This document shows, one piece after another, positions 1 to 6,103 of a DNA stretch of 7,363 bases (position 1 is its first letter; each line of letters begins with the position of its first letter). The position numbers and the translations under genes were made by a program. The notes under the pieces are model-generated. The model was not told where the DNA came from. It saw only the letters and a program-made list of their open reading frames with translations, and did not search any database. Source of the DNA: Tardiphaga sp. (GTDB lineage Bacteria > Pseudomonadota > Alphaproteobacteria > Rhizobiales > Xanthobacteraceae); assembly GCA_028290765.1 (NCBI GenBank), contig JAQGJF010000551.1, positions 1 to 7,363 of the forward strand, written 5' to 3'.

Positions 1-13
1 TTCGTTATCTATC

Positions 14-817
14 TCACGTTTCGAGCTTGATGGGCTCCGGCAGGCGATGCGCCGTTTCGGCGTGCTGCAGATTTTGCGTAATCACCTGGTAGTCCGTGCG
101 CTGCAGCGGCACCAGGTCCTTCACGCCAAACACCCGGCGCGCCGGATCGGGCAGTCCCGCAAGGCCGGCCCGGATCGCGTCGAAGAGCTGGCCGGCAGGC
201 TTGCCCAGCGCCGCGATGAAGGGAAGTCCCGGGGTCGGTTCCGTCGTCCCGATGACCTTCAATCCGGCCCCCTCACCCGACAGACAACTCATTCGCCACG
301 TGACCGAGTCAATGGCGGCGAGGTCGGCGCGGCCTTCGGCCACGGTCCGCATCGCGCTGGCATGCGATCCCGTCGCGATCGCCTGTCCAAAGAATCGGCC
401 ATCGCGGGCGTAAGGTGCCGCCGCCAGCATGATCGCGCCGTATCCCGACTGCGAGTCCTTTCCGTTGAGCGCCAGCGTCGCTCCCGCGAATTGCGCAAGA
501 CGGTCACGCCGGTCGGCCGACGCCGCGACGAGCGTGCTGTGATAGAATCCCGGCGGACAGCCCTCGACGCCGTAATCCGGCGTGCCGATCAATTCCACCT
601 TGTCACACAGCATCGTCACATAGGGCAGTCCGCAGGTCTGGCCCACGACAAGGTCCGGATGCAGCCATCCCTGATGCCGCGCCATCGAGCGGTCAACCTG
701 CTCCGGCGCCGCAATGCCGCGGGAGCGGATGGCGTCGCGTATCGCGCGCCACAATTCGTCGGCGTGGCCGCGCGTCCCCGCCACATCATACATCGGCAGG
801 AAAGCGATGGCGCGCAT
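14..817 (-). CDS. PhnD-like (COG3221) phosphate/phosphonate-type substrate-binding-fold protein, no signal peptide
   Basis: A 267-residue protein resembling the PhnD / phosphate-phosphite-phosphonate binding-protein family (Phosphonate-bd fold). Recognisable segments are the first strand AIAFLPMYDV (residues 3-12), LVVGQTCGLPY (57-67), the ligand-loop-like LNGKDSQSGYGA (117-128), TGSHASA (149-155) and ADLAAIDSVTW (164-174). The reading frame is open up to an ATG at 943, but the start at 817 is preferred: it has AAGGG six bases upstream and begins directly with the first strand of the fold. Neither start gives a hydrophobic leader, so export to the periplasm is not supported; the protein may be a cytoplasmic ligand-binding or enzyme-like relative. 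It is divergent from the MarR gene, and no permease or ATPase lies on its own strand in the window. The family call is fairly sure; the ligand is unknown, and true phosphonate binding is not implied. Confidence 0.85.
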   Translation of the reverse strand: MRAIAFLPMYDVAGTRGHADELWRAIRDAIRSRGIAAPEQVDRSMARHQGWLHPDLVVGQTCGLPYVTMLCDKVELIGTPDYGVEGCPPGFYHSTLVAASADRRDRLAQFAGATLALNGKDSQSGYGAIMLAAAPYARDGRFFGQAIATGSHASAMRTVAEGRADLAAIDSVTWRMSCLSGEGAGLKVIGTTEPTPGLPFIAALGKPAGQLFDAIRAGLAGLPDPARRVFGVKDLVPLQRTDYQVITQNLQHAETAHRLPEPIKLET

Positions 818-823
818 CGAAAG

Positions 824-828
824 CCCTT
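824..828 (-). promoter_or_regulatory. Ribosome binding site of the PhnD-like gene
   Basis: On the minus strand the sequence reads AAGGG, six bases before the ATG at 817. It supports this internal start over the upstream in-frame ATG at 943, which would place the 5' end of the gene through most of the divergent promoter region. Confidence 0.6.
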
Positions 829-874
829 GATCGATTTGTCCGGCGGGTGTCGTCAACGGCTGTCTTCCGTCAGC

Positions 875-895
875 AATCCGGCCCGCAGGCCGATT
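875..895. repeat. Inverted repeat in the divergent intergenic region, possible operator
   Basis: CGGCC (879-883) and GGCCG (888-892) form perfect arms around CGCA, extended by AAT on the left and ATT on the right with one unpaired base. It lies between the divergently transcribed PhnD-like and MarR genes, where a MarR autoregulatory site would be expected. The core is GC-rich, and such repeats arise easily by chance in this genome, so an operator role is only a suggestion. Confidence 0.25.
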
Positions 896-914
896 TTCAG
901 TTGATTGGGCGAGC

Positions 915-943
915 GGTATCCCACAAATGTCGCAGGCAGACAA
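915..943 (-). promoter_or_regulatory. Candidate promoter for the PhnD-like gene
   Basis: On the minus strand, TTGTCT (943-938) and GATACC (920-915) are separated by 17 bases, a fair match to a sigma-70-type -35/-10 pair. It would give a leader of roughly 90 bases before the start at 817. The match is weak and is inferred from sequence only. Confidence 0.25.
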
Positions 944-975
944 TCGCGAGCGGCGCGATATGAGGATGGACGAGC

Positions 976-1452
976 ATGCCCAGGAATCAGCGGCCGGTGC
1001 GGGCCAAATTATTCAAACGGCCCGGATTTCTGATCCGGCGGCTGCACCAGATCTACGTTGCGATCTATTTCCAGAACTGCGAGCGCTTCGGCACGACGCC
1101 GGTTCAGTCCAGCGTCATGCAGGTGCTGCTGGCGCAACCGGGCATGGATCAAGTCGCATTGGCCGCTGAGATCGGCATCGACCGCACCACGGCGTCGAGC
1201 GTGCTGACCCGGCTCGAAGCGCGCGGCATCATCAAGCGGCAGGCCGATCCGCAGGACCGCCGCACCAAGCTGGCTTTTCTTACCGCATCCGGAAAGGCCA
1301 TGCTGCAGGACATGCAGGCGTCGATCGAGGCGGCGCACAAGGAACTGGTCCAGCCGCTCGATCCAGCGGCGCGCGATCAATTTCTCGAACATCTGCTCTG
1401 TCTGGTTCAGGCTAACAACGACAGGGGCCGGTCTTTGCTGCGCGACCTGTGA
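976..1452 (+). CDS. MarR-family transcriptional regulator
   Basis: A 158-residue winged-helix regulator, close to the usual MarR length of 140-160. MarR proteins are dimers that bind palindromic DNA and usually release it when a small, often aromatic, ligand binds. The N-terminal helix (about 15-38) and the C-terminal helices (about 106-158) would form the dimer interface. The helix-turn-helix is at about 57-83 (VALAAEIGIDRTTASSVLTRLEA contained there), followed by the wing with the typical DPQDRR at 91-96 and the LTxxGK motif at 102-107. The ATG at 976 is the best start; GAGG and GGAC lie 5' of it at modest spacing. It is divergent from the PhnD-like gene and upstream of the importer operon, so it is the likely local regulator of both. 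The ligand is unknown; by analogy it could be the imported substrate or its hydrolysis product. Confidence 0.92.
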   Translation: MPRNQRPVRAKLFKRPGFLIRRLHQIYVAIYFQNCERFGTTPVQSSVMQVLLAQPGMDQVALAAEIGIDRTTASSVLTRLEARGIIKRQADPQDRRTKLAFLTASGKAMLQDMQASIEAAHKELVQPLDPAARDQFLEHLLCLVQANNDRGRSLLRDL

Positions 1453-1471
1453 CCGGACCACGGCACCGCCG

Positions 1472-1481
1472 CCATCGATGG
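1472..1481. repeat. 10-base perfect palindrome CCATCGATGG
   Basis: A perfect palindrome 20 bases after the MarR stop codon. It is short enough to be a chance occurrence; no function is claimed. Confidence 0.3.
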
Positions 1482-1484
1482 GGC

Positions 1485-1516
1485 CGGACCGCCGATTAAA
1501 AAACAGGCGCGGTCCG
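1485..1516. repeat. Hairpin after the MarR gene, 8-base perfect arms
   Basis: CGGACCGC (1485-1492) is the exact reverse complement of GCGGTCCG (1509-1516), with a 16-base loop that includes an A run. In the transcript this could fold into a strong GC stem 33 bases after the MarR stop. No U run follows on the plus strand, so it is not a standard intrinsic terminator, but it could slow or end MarR transcription or protect the 3' end. A second CCGGACC at 1453-1459 could compete for the right arm. Confidence 0.4.
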
Positions 1517-1533
1517 CTCAAAATTTCATACTT

Positions 1534-1552
1534 GCCTGACGATGATTCAGGC
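1534..1552. repeat. Inverted repeat GCCTGA-N7-TCAGGC, possible upstream operator
   Basis: Perfect six-base arms around seven bases, in the leader region of the importer operon. The left arm continues into CTGACGA (1536-1542), the reverse complement of TCGTCAG, which is the left half of the stronger palindrome at 1613-1630. This shared half-site suggests both may bind the same regulator, with centres about 78 bases apart. This is inference from two sites only. Confidence 0.35.
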
Positions 1553-1607
1553 GTAGGCTCGCTTCATCATCAAAAGCAGCAGCCTCCGGACGGCCGATGT
1601 TTTTGAA

Positions 1608-1613
1608 CTATAT
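1608..1613 (+). promoter_or_regulatory. Candidate -10 box CTATAT of the importer operon
   Basis: CTATAT matches the -10 form often seen in alphaproteobacterial housekeeping promoters. There is no good -35 hexamer 16-18 bases upstream, so the promoter would be weak or dependent on an activator. Transcription would begin near 1620, inside the adjacent palindrome, leaving a leader of about 50 bases before the ATG at 1670. Confidence 0.3.
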
Positions 1614-1630
1614 CGTCAGTGCACTGATGA
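1613..1630. promoter_or_regulatory. 18-base near-perfect palindrome, candidate operator of the importer operon
   Basis: The core TCAGTGCACTGA (1616-1627) is a perfect 12-base palindrome, and the symmetry extends to TCG...TGA with one G/T mismatch pair. Its size suits a MarR-type dimer. It sits against the possible CTATAT -10 box and covers the expected transcription start, a position typical of repressor sites. It lies 40 bases upstream of the binding-protein gene, and the nearest regulator gene is the MarR gene ending at 1452. The palindrome is seen directly; the protein that binds it is inferred. Confidence 0.5.
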
Positions 1631-1669
1631 CTTAGTTTGGCAAAGCCGCCTTTTGAAGCGAGATCGGAC

Positions 1670-2704
1670 ATGAACCCTGCCTCTTTTTTCAAGCCTGCGC
1701 GCCGCTCCCTCGCGTCTCTCGGCGCGGCCGCCGGCATGCTGCTGGTCGCGGCGACGATCGGCGCCGGCGCCGCGCGCGCCGAAGTCAACGAGCTCAGGAT
1801 TGCCCGCCAATACGGCATATCCCACCTCGCCATGGCCCTGATGGACCAGCTCCAGCTGTTGCAGCGCCAGGCCGAGAAGGCCGGGCTCAAGGACCTCAAG
1901 GTGACATGGAGCCGCTTCAGCGACGGGCCCGGAATGAACGAGGCCCTGCTCTCGGGCAATCTCGACGTCGCCAATGGCGGACTGACCGCCCTGATCGTGC
2001 TGTGGGACAAAAGCAAGGGGGCCTATGTCGGCCTGTCCGCCTTAAGTTCGATGCCCGCGGTGCTGATGACCCGCGACCCCGCGGTCCGGAGCGTGAAGGA
2101 TCTCAAGGAGAGCGACCGGGTTGCGGTGGTCTCCCGCGTGTCGATGCAGGCGATCATCCTGCGCATGCTGGCGGCGGAGGCTTACGGCAAGGACCAGTTT
2201 GCCAAGCTCGACCACCTCACCGTTCCACTGCCGCATCCCGACGCCATGGCGGCGATGCTGTCCGGCCGCAGCGAAATCACGGCGCATTTCACCGCGGCGC
2301 CCTATTACGAACAGGAAGCGGCCAACGGGGCCAACCGGGCGCTCAGCTCCTACGGAATTCTCGGCGGACCCGCCACCTACAGCGTGGCCTGGGCGTCGAA
2401 GAAATTCATCGAGCAGAATCCGAAAACCACCGGCGCCGTCCTCGCCGCGATCGAGGAAGCCACCGCCATCATCAAGAGCGACCCCCGGCGCGCGGCGGAA
2501 GTCTATCTGAAGGCTGAGACATCGTCGCTGAGCCCCGACGCGATCGAGGCCATGATCAAGGAGCCCGAGAACGTCTTCACCACGACCCCGCAAAACGTCA
2601 TGAAGTTCGTCGACTTCATGACGGCGACCGGAAGCGTCACGTCGCGTGCCGCCAGCTGGAAAGATCTCTTCACCTCGCTGATCGCCGACAAGCCCGGCAG
2701 TTGA
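1670..2704 (+). CDS. ABC transporter substrate-binding protein, NitT/TauT (NMT1/THI5-like) type
   Basis: A 344-residue periplasmic binding protein that would capture the substrate and deliver it to the permease encoded downstream. It begins with a clear signal peptide: KPARR near the N terminus, a hydrophobic stretch of Ala/Gly/Leu/Val (about 18-34) and cleavage after ARA at 37. The mature part starts with the ELRIARQYG strand (41-49) and continues with features of the SsuA/TauA/ThiY fold, including a GNLDVANGG-like segment near residues 99-107, where the family binds ligand. An in-frame TTG at 1637 would add 11 residues, but the ATG at 1670 is preferred because the signal peptide then has normal length and the palindrome upstream stays outside the gene. 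The ribosome site is weak. The ATPase gene starts 11 bases after its stop. The ligand is unknown; family members bind sulfonates, nitrate, pyrimidines, riboflavin or aromatic acids. Confidence 0.88.
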   Translation: MNPASFFKPARRSLASLGAAAGMLLVAATIGAGAARAEVNELRIARQYGISHLAMALMDQLQLLQRQAEKAGLKDLKVTWSRFSDGPGMNEALLSGNLDVANGGLTALIVLWDKSKGAYVGLSALSSMPAVLMTRDPAVRSVKDLKESDRVAVVSRVSMQAIILRMLAAEAYGKDQFAKLDHLTVPLPHPDAMAAMLSGRSEITAHFTAAPYYEQEAANGANRALSSYGILGGPATYSVAWASKKFIEQNPKTTGAVLAAIEEATAIIKSDPRRAAEVYLKAETSSLSPDAIEAMIKEPENVFTTTPQNVMKFVDFMTATGSVTSRAASWKDLFTSLIADKPGS

Positions 2705-3339
2705 TCGCAGCCGCCATGATGAACCAGCCTGCGATCTCCGGTGAGGCGGCGCTGTTGAGCGTCGACGACGTCACGCTGCAGTACAAGACGCCGCAGCATC
2801 TGGTCACCGCCACCTATCGGGTCGACTTCGGCGTTCGGCAGAGCGAACGCTTTGTCATTCTGGGTCCGTCAGGCTGCGGAAAATCGACCCTGCTGAAGGC
2901 GGTCGGCGGCTTCATGGCGCCGGTGTCGGGGTCGATCTCCATCGGCGGCACCCCCGTTACCGCGCCGGGGCCGGAACGGATGATGGTTTTTCAGGACTTC
3001 GACCAGCTGATGCCGTGGAAAACCGTGCTTCAGAATGTTGCCTTTCCGATGCGCGTGACCGGAAAATTCAGCCGCAAGGAGGCCGAAAGCCGGGCGCTGT
3101 CGATGATCGATCGGGTCAGGCTGGCGGCGTTCCGCGATGTCTATCCGCACATGCTGTCGGGAGGCATGAAGATGCGTGTCGCGCTGGCGCGCGCCCTGGC
3201 GCTGGAGCCGGACATCCTGCTGATGGACGAGCCGTTTGCCGCTTTGGACGCGCTGACGCGGCGGGAAATGCAGCAGGAGCTGCTCGGCCTTTGGGAACAA
3301 TTGCGCTTCACGATGCTGTTCGTCACCCATTCGATCGAG

Positions 3340-3342
3340 TAG
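3340..3342 (+). other. In-frame amber codon inside the ABC ATPase gene
   Basis: TAG stands where the family normally has the second Glu of the HSIEEA motif just after the switch histidine. Frame, codon use and family similarity are unchanged on both sides, with no insertion or deletion, so one base substitution explains it. Confidence 0.85.
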
Positions 3343-3528
3343 GCGATCGTCATCGGATCGCGCATTCTGGTGCTGTCGCCGCATCCGGGACGCGTCCGCG
3401 CCGAACTCGACGCGTCGCGGTTCGGCTTCGACGACATCGATAGCCCGGCGTTCGGCGCGCTGTCGAAGCGGATTCATGCCCTGCTATTTGATGAGAAATC
3501 CACCATGGCGGCGAAAGAACTGGCTGCG

Positions 3529-3534
3529 AAAGGA
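3529..3534 (+). promoter_or_regulatory. Ribosome binding site of the permease gene
   Basis: AAAGGA lies five bases before the permease ATG at 3540, inside the last codons of the ATPase frame. The permease can therefore recruit ribosomes by itself, although the ATGA overlap also suggests coupling to ATPase translation. Confidence 0.55.
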
Positions 3535-3539
3535 CCGTT

Positions 3540-4430
3540 ATGACCCAGCCCGTCGACATCAGCGCGCTCGACGCGCCGGTCCGCCCTGATTTCGAGCGCG
3601 AGCCGATCGATGCGTCCGGCATCGGCGACGTCGCGCGACCGCTTGGCTTGTTCGAACGGATCGGCAACAACGATGCGTTCCGCCGGTTGGTGATCCTCGT
3701 CTGCCTCGGCCTGATTTGGCAGTTCTACGCGAGCTGGATCGACAATCCGTTGATCCTGCCGACCTTCGCGGCGACCGCCAAAACCTTTTACGCCGACCTG
3801 ATCAATGGCGTGCTGATCGACCGGGTCGCCACCTCGCTGCGCTCGCTGCTGCTCGGCTATGTGAGCGGATTGCTGCTGGCCACCCTGCTGACGACACTGG
3901 CGGTATCGACGCGGATCGGGTCGGACTTGCTCTCGACGCTGACCGCGATGTTCAACCCGGTTCCGGCGATCGCGCTGTTGCCGCTGGCGCTGATCTGGTT
4001 CGGCCTTGGCGTGCCGTCGCTGGTCTTCGTCATCGTCCACTCGGTGTTGTGGGCGGTGGCCTTGAACACATTGACCGGCTTTCGCAGCGTGCCGGAGACG
4101 CTGCGCATGAGCGGCCGCAACTATGGCCTGCACGGCATCAAATACGTCGCGCTGATTCTCATCCCGGCCGCCTTTCCCTCGATCCTGGCCGGTCTGAAGA
4201 TCGGGTGGGCGTTCGCCTGGCGAACGCTGATCGCGGCGGAACTGGTGTTCGGCGTCTCGTCGCGCTCGGGCGGGCTGGGCTGGTACATCTTCGAGGCGCG
4301 CGCCGAACTCGAGACCAGCCGGGTGTTCGCCGGCCTTCTCGCCGTGATCATCATCGGGCTTGCCGTCGAGGCCGTCATCTTTCGGCTGATCGAGCGCCGC
4401 ACCGTGCTGCGCTGGGGCATGCAGCGCTAG
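3540..4430 (+). CDS. ABC transporter permease, NitT/TauT (SsuC/TauC-like) type
   Basis: A 296-residue inner-membrane permease of the BPD_transp_1 family that would form a homodimeric channel for the substrate delivered by the upstream binding protein. A hydrophilic N-terminal segment (1-48) precedes hydrophobic segments at about 50-66, 104-122, 138-155, 158-177, 222-240 and 263-283. The cytoplasmic coupling loop is visible at about 190-220: the usual EAA triplet is replaced by MSG, but the conserved Gly196, the ILIP at 206-209 and the AFPSILAGLKI segment that follows are kept, so it should still dock on the ATPase. The ATG at 3540 overlaps the last codon of the full-length ATPase frame by four bases (ATGA) and has its own AAAGGA site. 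The gene is intact, but with the ATPase frame ending early at 3342 translational coupling would be lost. Only one permease gene is present, as is normal for this importer type. Confidence 0.92.
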   Translation: MTQPVDISALDAPVRPDFEREPIDASGIGDVARPLGLFERIGNNDAFRRLVILVCLGLIWQFYASWIDNPLILPTFAATAKTFYADLINGVLIDRVATSLRSLLLGYVSGLLLATLLTTLAVSTRIGSDLLSTLTAMFNPVPAIALLPLALIWFGLGVPSLVFVIVHSVLWAVALNTLTGFRSVPETLRMSGRNYGLHGIKYVALILIPAAFPSILAGLKIGWAFAWRTLIAAELVFGVSSRSGGLGWYIFEARAELETSRVFAGLLAVIIIGLAVEAVIFRLIERRTVLRWGMQR

Positions 4431-4475
4431 ACCGCCCCGTCAATTCCGACCCATAGACCTCGCCGAAAATATCCG

Positions 4476-4481
4476 AAGGAG
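4476..4481 (+). promoter_or_regulatory. Ribosome binding site of the amidohydrolase gene
   Basis: AAGGAG, eight bases before the ATG at 4490, is the strongest Shine-Dalgarno sequence in the window. It fixes the start and suggests the enzyme is made at a higher level than the transporter parts. Confidence 0.75.
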
Positions 4482-4489
4482 ACAACGAG

Positions 4490-5980
4490 ATGCGGACGCT
4501 CATCAAAGCCCAATGGATCGTGGCGCATAACGGCCGCGGGCATACCCTGCTGCGCGACGGTGTCGTGGTCTATGAAGGCCGGAAGATCATTCACGTCGGC
4601 AAGGCTTTCGAAGGTCACGTCGACCGGGTAATCGAGGCCTCCGACAAGCTCGTCTGTCCCGGCTTCATCGACACCCATGTCCATTCCGGCCACCGCGCCT
4701 CGCACCGGCTGATCACGGATTCCGGTCGGCCGCTCTATTTCGGGCAGCCGTTCCTCGAAATCAGCGTGCCGAAAGAAGGCCGCGTCGTGGCCGGTGACCC
4801 GCGATATCTCAAGCCCGGCGACCAGGCCGTCAGCGCGGCGCTCGAACTCAACGCGCTTTTCACCGTGGCTGAATTGCTGCGCAACGGCGTGACCACTTTC
4901 GTCGAGTTCGGCAGTCAGGAAAGCGTCCAGCTGGCGCTGCTGAAGCAGATCGAACGCTTCGGGACCCGGGGTTACCTCGGACCCGGTTATGATTGCGGAC
5001 GCTGGGTCGGCGACTCCAGCGGCGGACTGAAGCGCCTGCATGACCCGGAGGGTGGCATGCGGGGCCTGAAAACCGCGGTCGACTTCATCCGGTCGCATGA
5101 TGGGGCGCTGGACGACCGGATCCGTGGCCTGCTGGTGCCGCGCGAAGTCGAGACCTCGACGGTGGAACTGCTTCGCGAGACGCTGCGCTGGGCCGACGAG
5201 CTGAAGGTGCCGATGGCAACCCACGCCGCCTATAGCGTGCTGGAATTTCACGACATCGTTCGCGAGCACCAGATGACGCCGATCGAGCTGCTCGACGAGG
5301 TCGGCATGCTGCGCCCGACCCTGAATATCGGCCATGGCAACCTGATCGCCGACAACGCCAACCTGAACTATTCGGGAGCGCGCGACCTGGCCTTGATGGG
5401 CGAGCACCACTGCTCGATCTCGCATTGTCCGATCAATATCGCGCGGCGCGCCCGCACGCTCGACAATTGGGAGCGCTACCGCAAGGCCGGCGTCAACATC
5501 TCGATCGGCAGCGACACCTATCCGCGCGACATGATCATGAACATGCGCACCGCCTCGCTGATGGGCAAGATCATGGGCCATGACTACTACAAGGCTCCCG
5601 CCGGCGAAGTGTTCGAAGCGGCCACACTCGGCGGCGCGCGCTCGCTCGGCCGCGACGATCTCGGCAGGTTGTCGGAGGGCGCCCTGGCCGACATCCTGAT
5701 CATCGATTTCGCCGGCAGGAATTCGCTGCGGTATGGGCCCGTGCGGGATCCGATCAAGAGCCTGGTCGAGTGCGGCGTCGGCGACGACATTCACACCGTG
5801 ATCGTCAATGGCGAGGTGTGCATGGAAGACGGCGTGGTGCCCAACCTCGATATCGCCGGACTTCGCGACCAGGCGCAGGCGGCAGGCGAGCATGTCTGGT
5901 CGACGCTGCAGGACTGGGATCCTCGCGGCCGGACCGCCGAACAGGCCAGTCCATGGTCGTTCCCGCTGCATCAGGGCTGA
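4490..5980 (+). CDS. Metal-dependent amidohydrolase, COG0402 (cytosine deaminase / chlorohydrolase-like)
   Basis: A 496-residue cytoplasmic TIM-barrel hydrolase of the amidohydrolase superfamily, similar in layout to cytosine deaminase, SsnA and AtzA/TrzN. The N-terminal strand domain (1-56) leads into PGFIDTHVHSGH (57-68) with metal ligands His63 and His65. Further expected ligands are His245 in ATHAAYS, His282 in IGHGNL and Asp342 in IGSDTYPRD; SHCP (311-314) is also present. The C-terminal composite domain includes GALADILIID (397-406) and a VIVNGEV strand (437-443). In deaminases of this group the metal His is followed by a catalytic Glu (HxxE); here that place is Tyr248, so ordinary deamination cannot be assumed. 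It lies 59 bases after the permease with an excellent ribosome site, probably in the same operon, and so may process the imported compound. An amide, amidine, ester or halo-heterocycle substrate is possible; none can be named. Confidence 0.88.
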   Translation: MRTLIKAQWIVAHNGRGHTLLRDGVVVYEGRKIIHVGKAFEGHVDRVIEASDKLVCPGFIDTHVHSGHRASHRLITDSGRPLYFGQPFLEISVPKEGRVVAGDPRYLKPGDQAVSAALELNALFTVAELLRNGVTTFVEFGSQESVQLALLKQIERFGTRGYLGPGYDCGRWVGDSSGGLKRLHDPEGGMRGLKTAVDFIRSHDGALDDRIRGLLVPREVETSTVELLRETLRWADELKVPMATHAAYSVLEFHDIVREHQMTPIELLDEVGMLRPTLNIGHGNLIADNANLNYSGARDLALMGEHHCSISHCPINIARRARTLDNWERYRKAGVNISIGSDTYPRDMIMNMRTASLMGKIMGHDYYKAPAGEVFEAATLGGARSLGRDDLGRLSEGALADILIIDFAGRNSLRYGPVRDPIKSLVECGVGDDIHTVIVNGEVCMEDGVVPNLDIAGLRDQAQAAGEHVWSTLQDWDPRGRTAEQASPWSFPLHQG

Positions 5981-6103
5981 GCGCGGGGACAGGCGGAGCC
6001 GGCACCGGCGTATGCGACATACAGACCCTTCCCTAAACCAACCTGCGGTGGCATCATCCCCCCGTGGCGCGTGCGTTCCCACCTTGGCATGGGGTGATGG
6101 GCG
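5981..6103. other. Intergenic gap between amidohydrolase and exported hydrolase genes
   Basis: A 123-base gap. It contains a small inverted repeat GTATG-CGA-CATAC (6010-6022) preceded by GCCGG-CA-CCGGC (5998-6009). Neither is followed by a T run, so no intrinsic terminator can be called for the importer operon. No convincing promoter for the next gene is seen. An in-frame TGA at 6095-6097 stops any upstream extension of that gene. Confidence 0.4.

Larger units (their letters stand above)
2716..3543 (+). pseudogene. ABC transporter ATP-binding protein, NitT/TauT type, interrupted by an in-frame TAG
   Basis: The importer's ATPase. From the ATG at 2716 (another at 2719; a TTG at 2701 would overlap the previous gene) it reads 208 residues to a TAG at 3340-3342. 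The same frame then continues for 66 codons to a TGA at 3541-3543, giving 275 codons in all, a normal family length. Before the stop all nucleotide-binding motifs are present: Walker A GPSGCGKST (50-58), Q-loop Gln93, signature LSGGM (147-151), Walker B ILLMDEP (167-173), D-loop Asp178 and switch His205 in VTHS. The codon after HSIE is usually Glu in this family (HSIEEA), so GAG to TAG is the simplest change. The lost part includes the family-typical ILVLSPHPGRV strand. The full frame overlaps the permease start as ATGA. Likely a recent nonsense mutation or a base-call error; readthrough is possible but unsupported. Confidence 0.85.

Noticed and set aside
47..904. 285-codon plus-strand frame opposite the PhnD-like gene
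   Set aside because: Its translation is very rich in Arg and low in complexity, with no family features. The minus strand carries the recognisable protein.
818..943. Longer N terminus of the PhnD-like protein (ATG at 943)
   Set aside because: The extra 42 residues show no leader or domain features and would occupy most of the divergent promoter region. The ATG at 817 has a ribosome site at correct spacing.
927..1169. 80-codon plus-strand frame overlapping the start of the MarR gene
   Set aside because: It overlaps the MarR coding sequence in another frame and has no recognisable features or ribosome site.
1637..1669. TTG start at 1637 for the substrate-binding protein
   Set aside because: It has no good ribosome site, would give the signal peptide an extra 11-residue acidic/basic head, and would crowd the palindrome. 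The ATG at 1670 gives a normal signal peptide.
3340..3342. TAG read as pyrrolysine or as a programmed recoding signal
   Set aside because: Pyrrolysine systems are not expected in this group, the family residue here is Glu, and no special downstream structure is evident. A point mutation or base-call error is simpler.
5998..6022. Small inverted repeats after the amidohydrolase as a terminator
   Set aside because: The arms are only five bases long and no T run follows, so an intrinsic terminator is not supported.
4427..6082. 551-codon minus-strand open frame opposite the amidohydrolase
   Set aside because: The plus-strand frame encodes an unmistakable amidohydrolase with ordered metal motifs. 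The antisense frame shows no recognisable domain and is an expected product of GC-rich codon bias.
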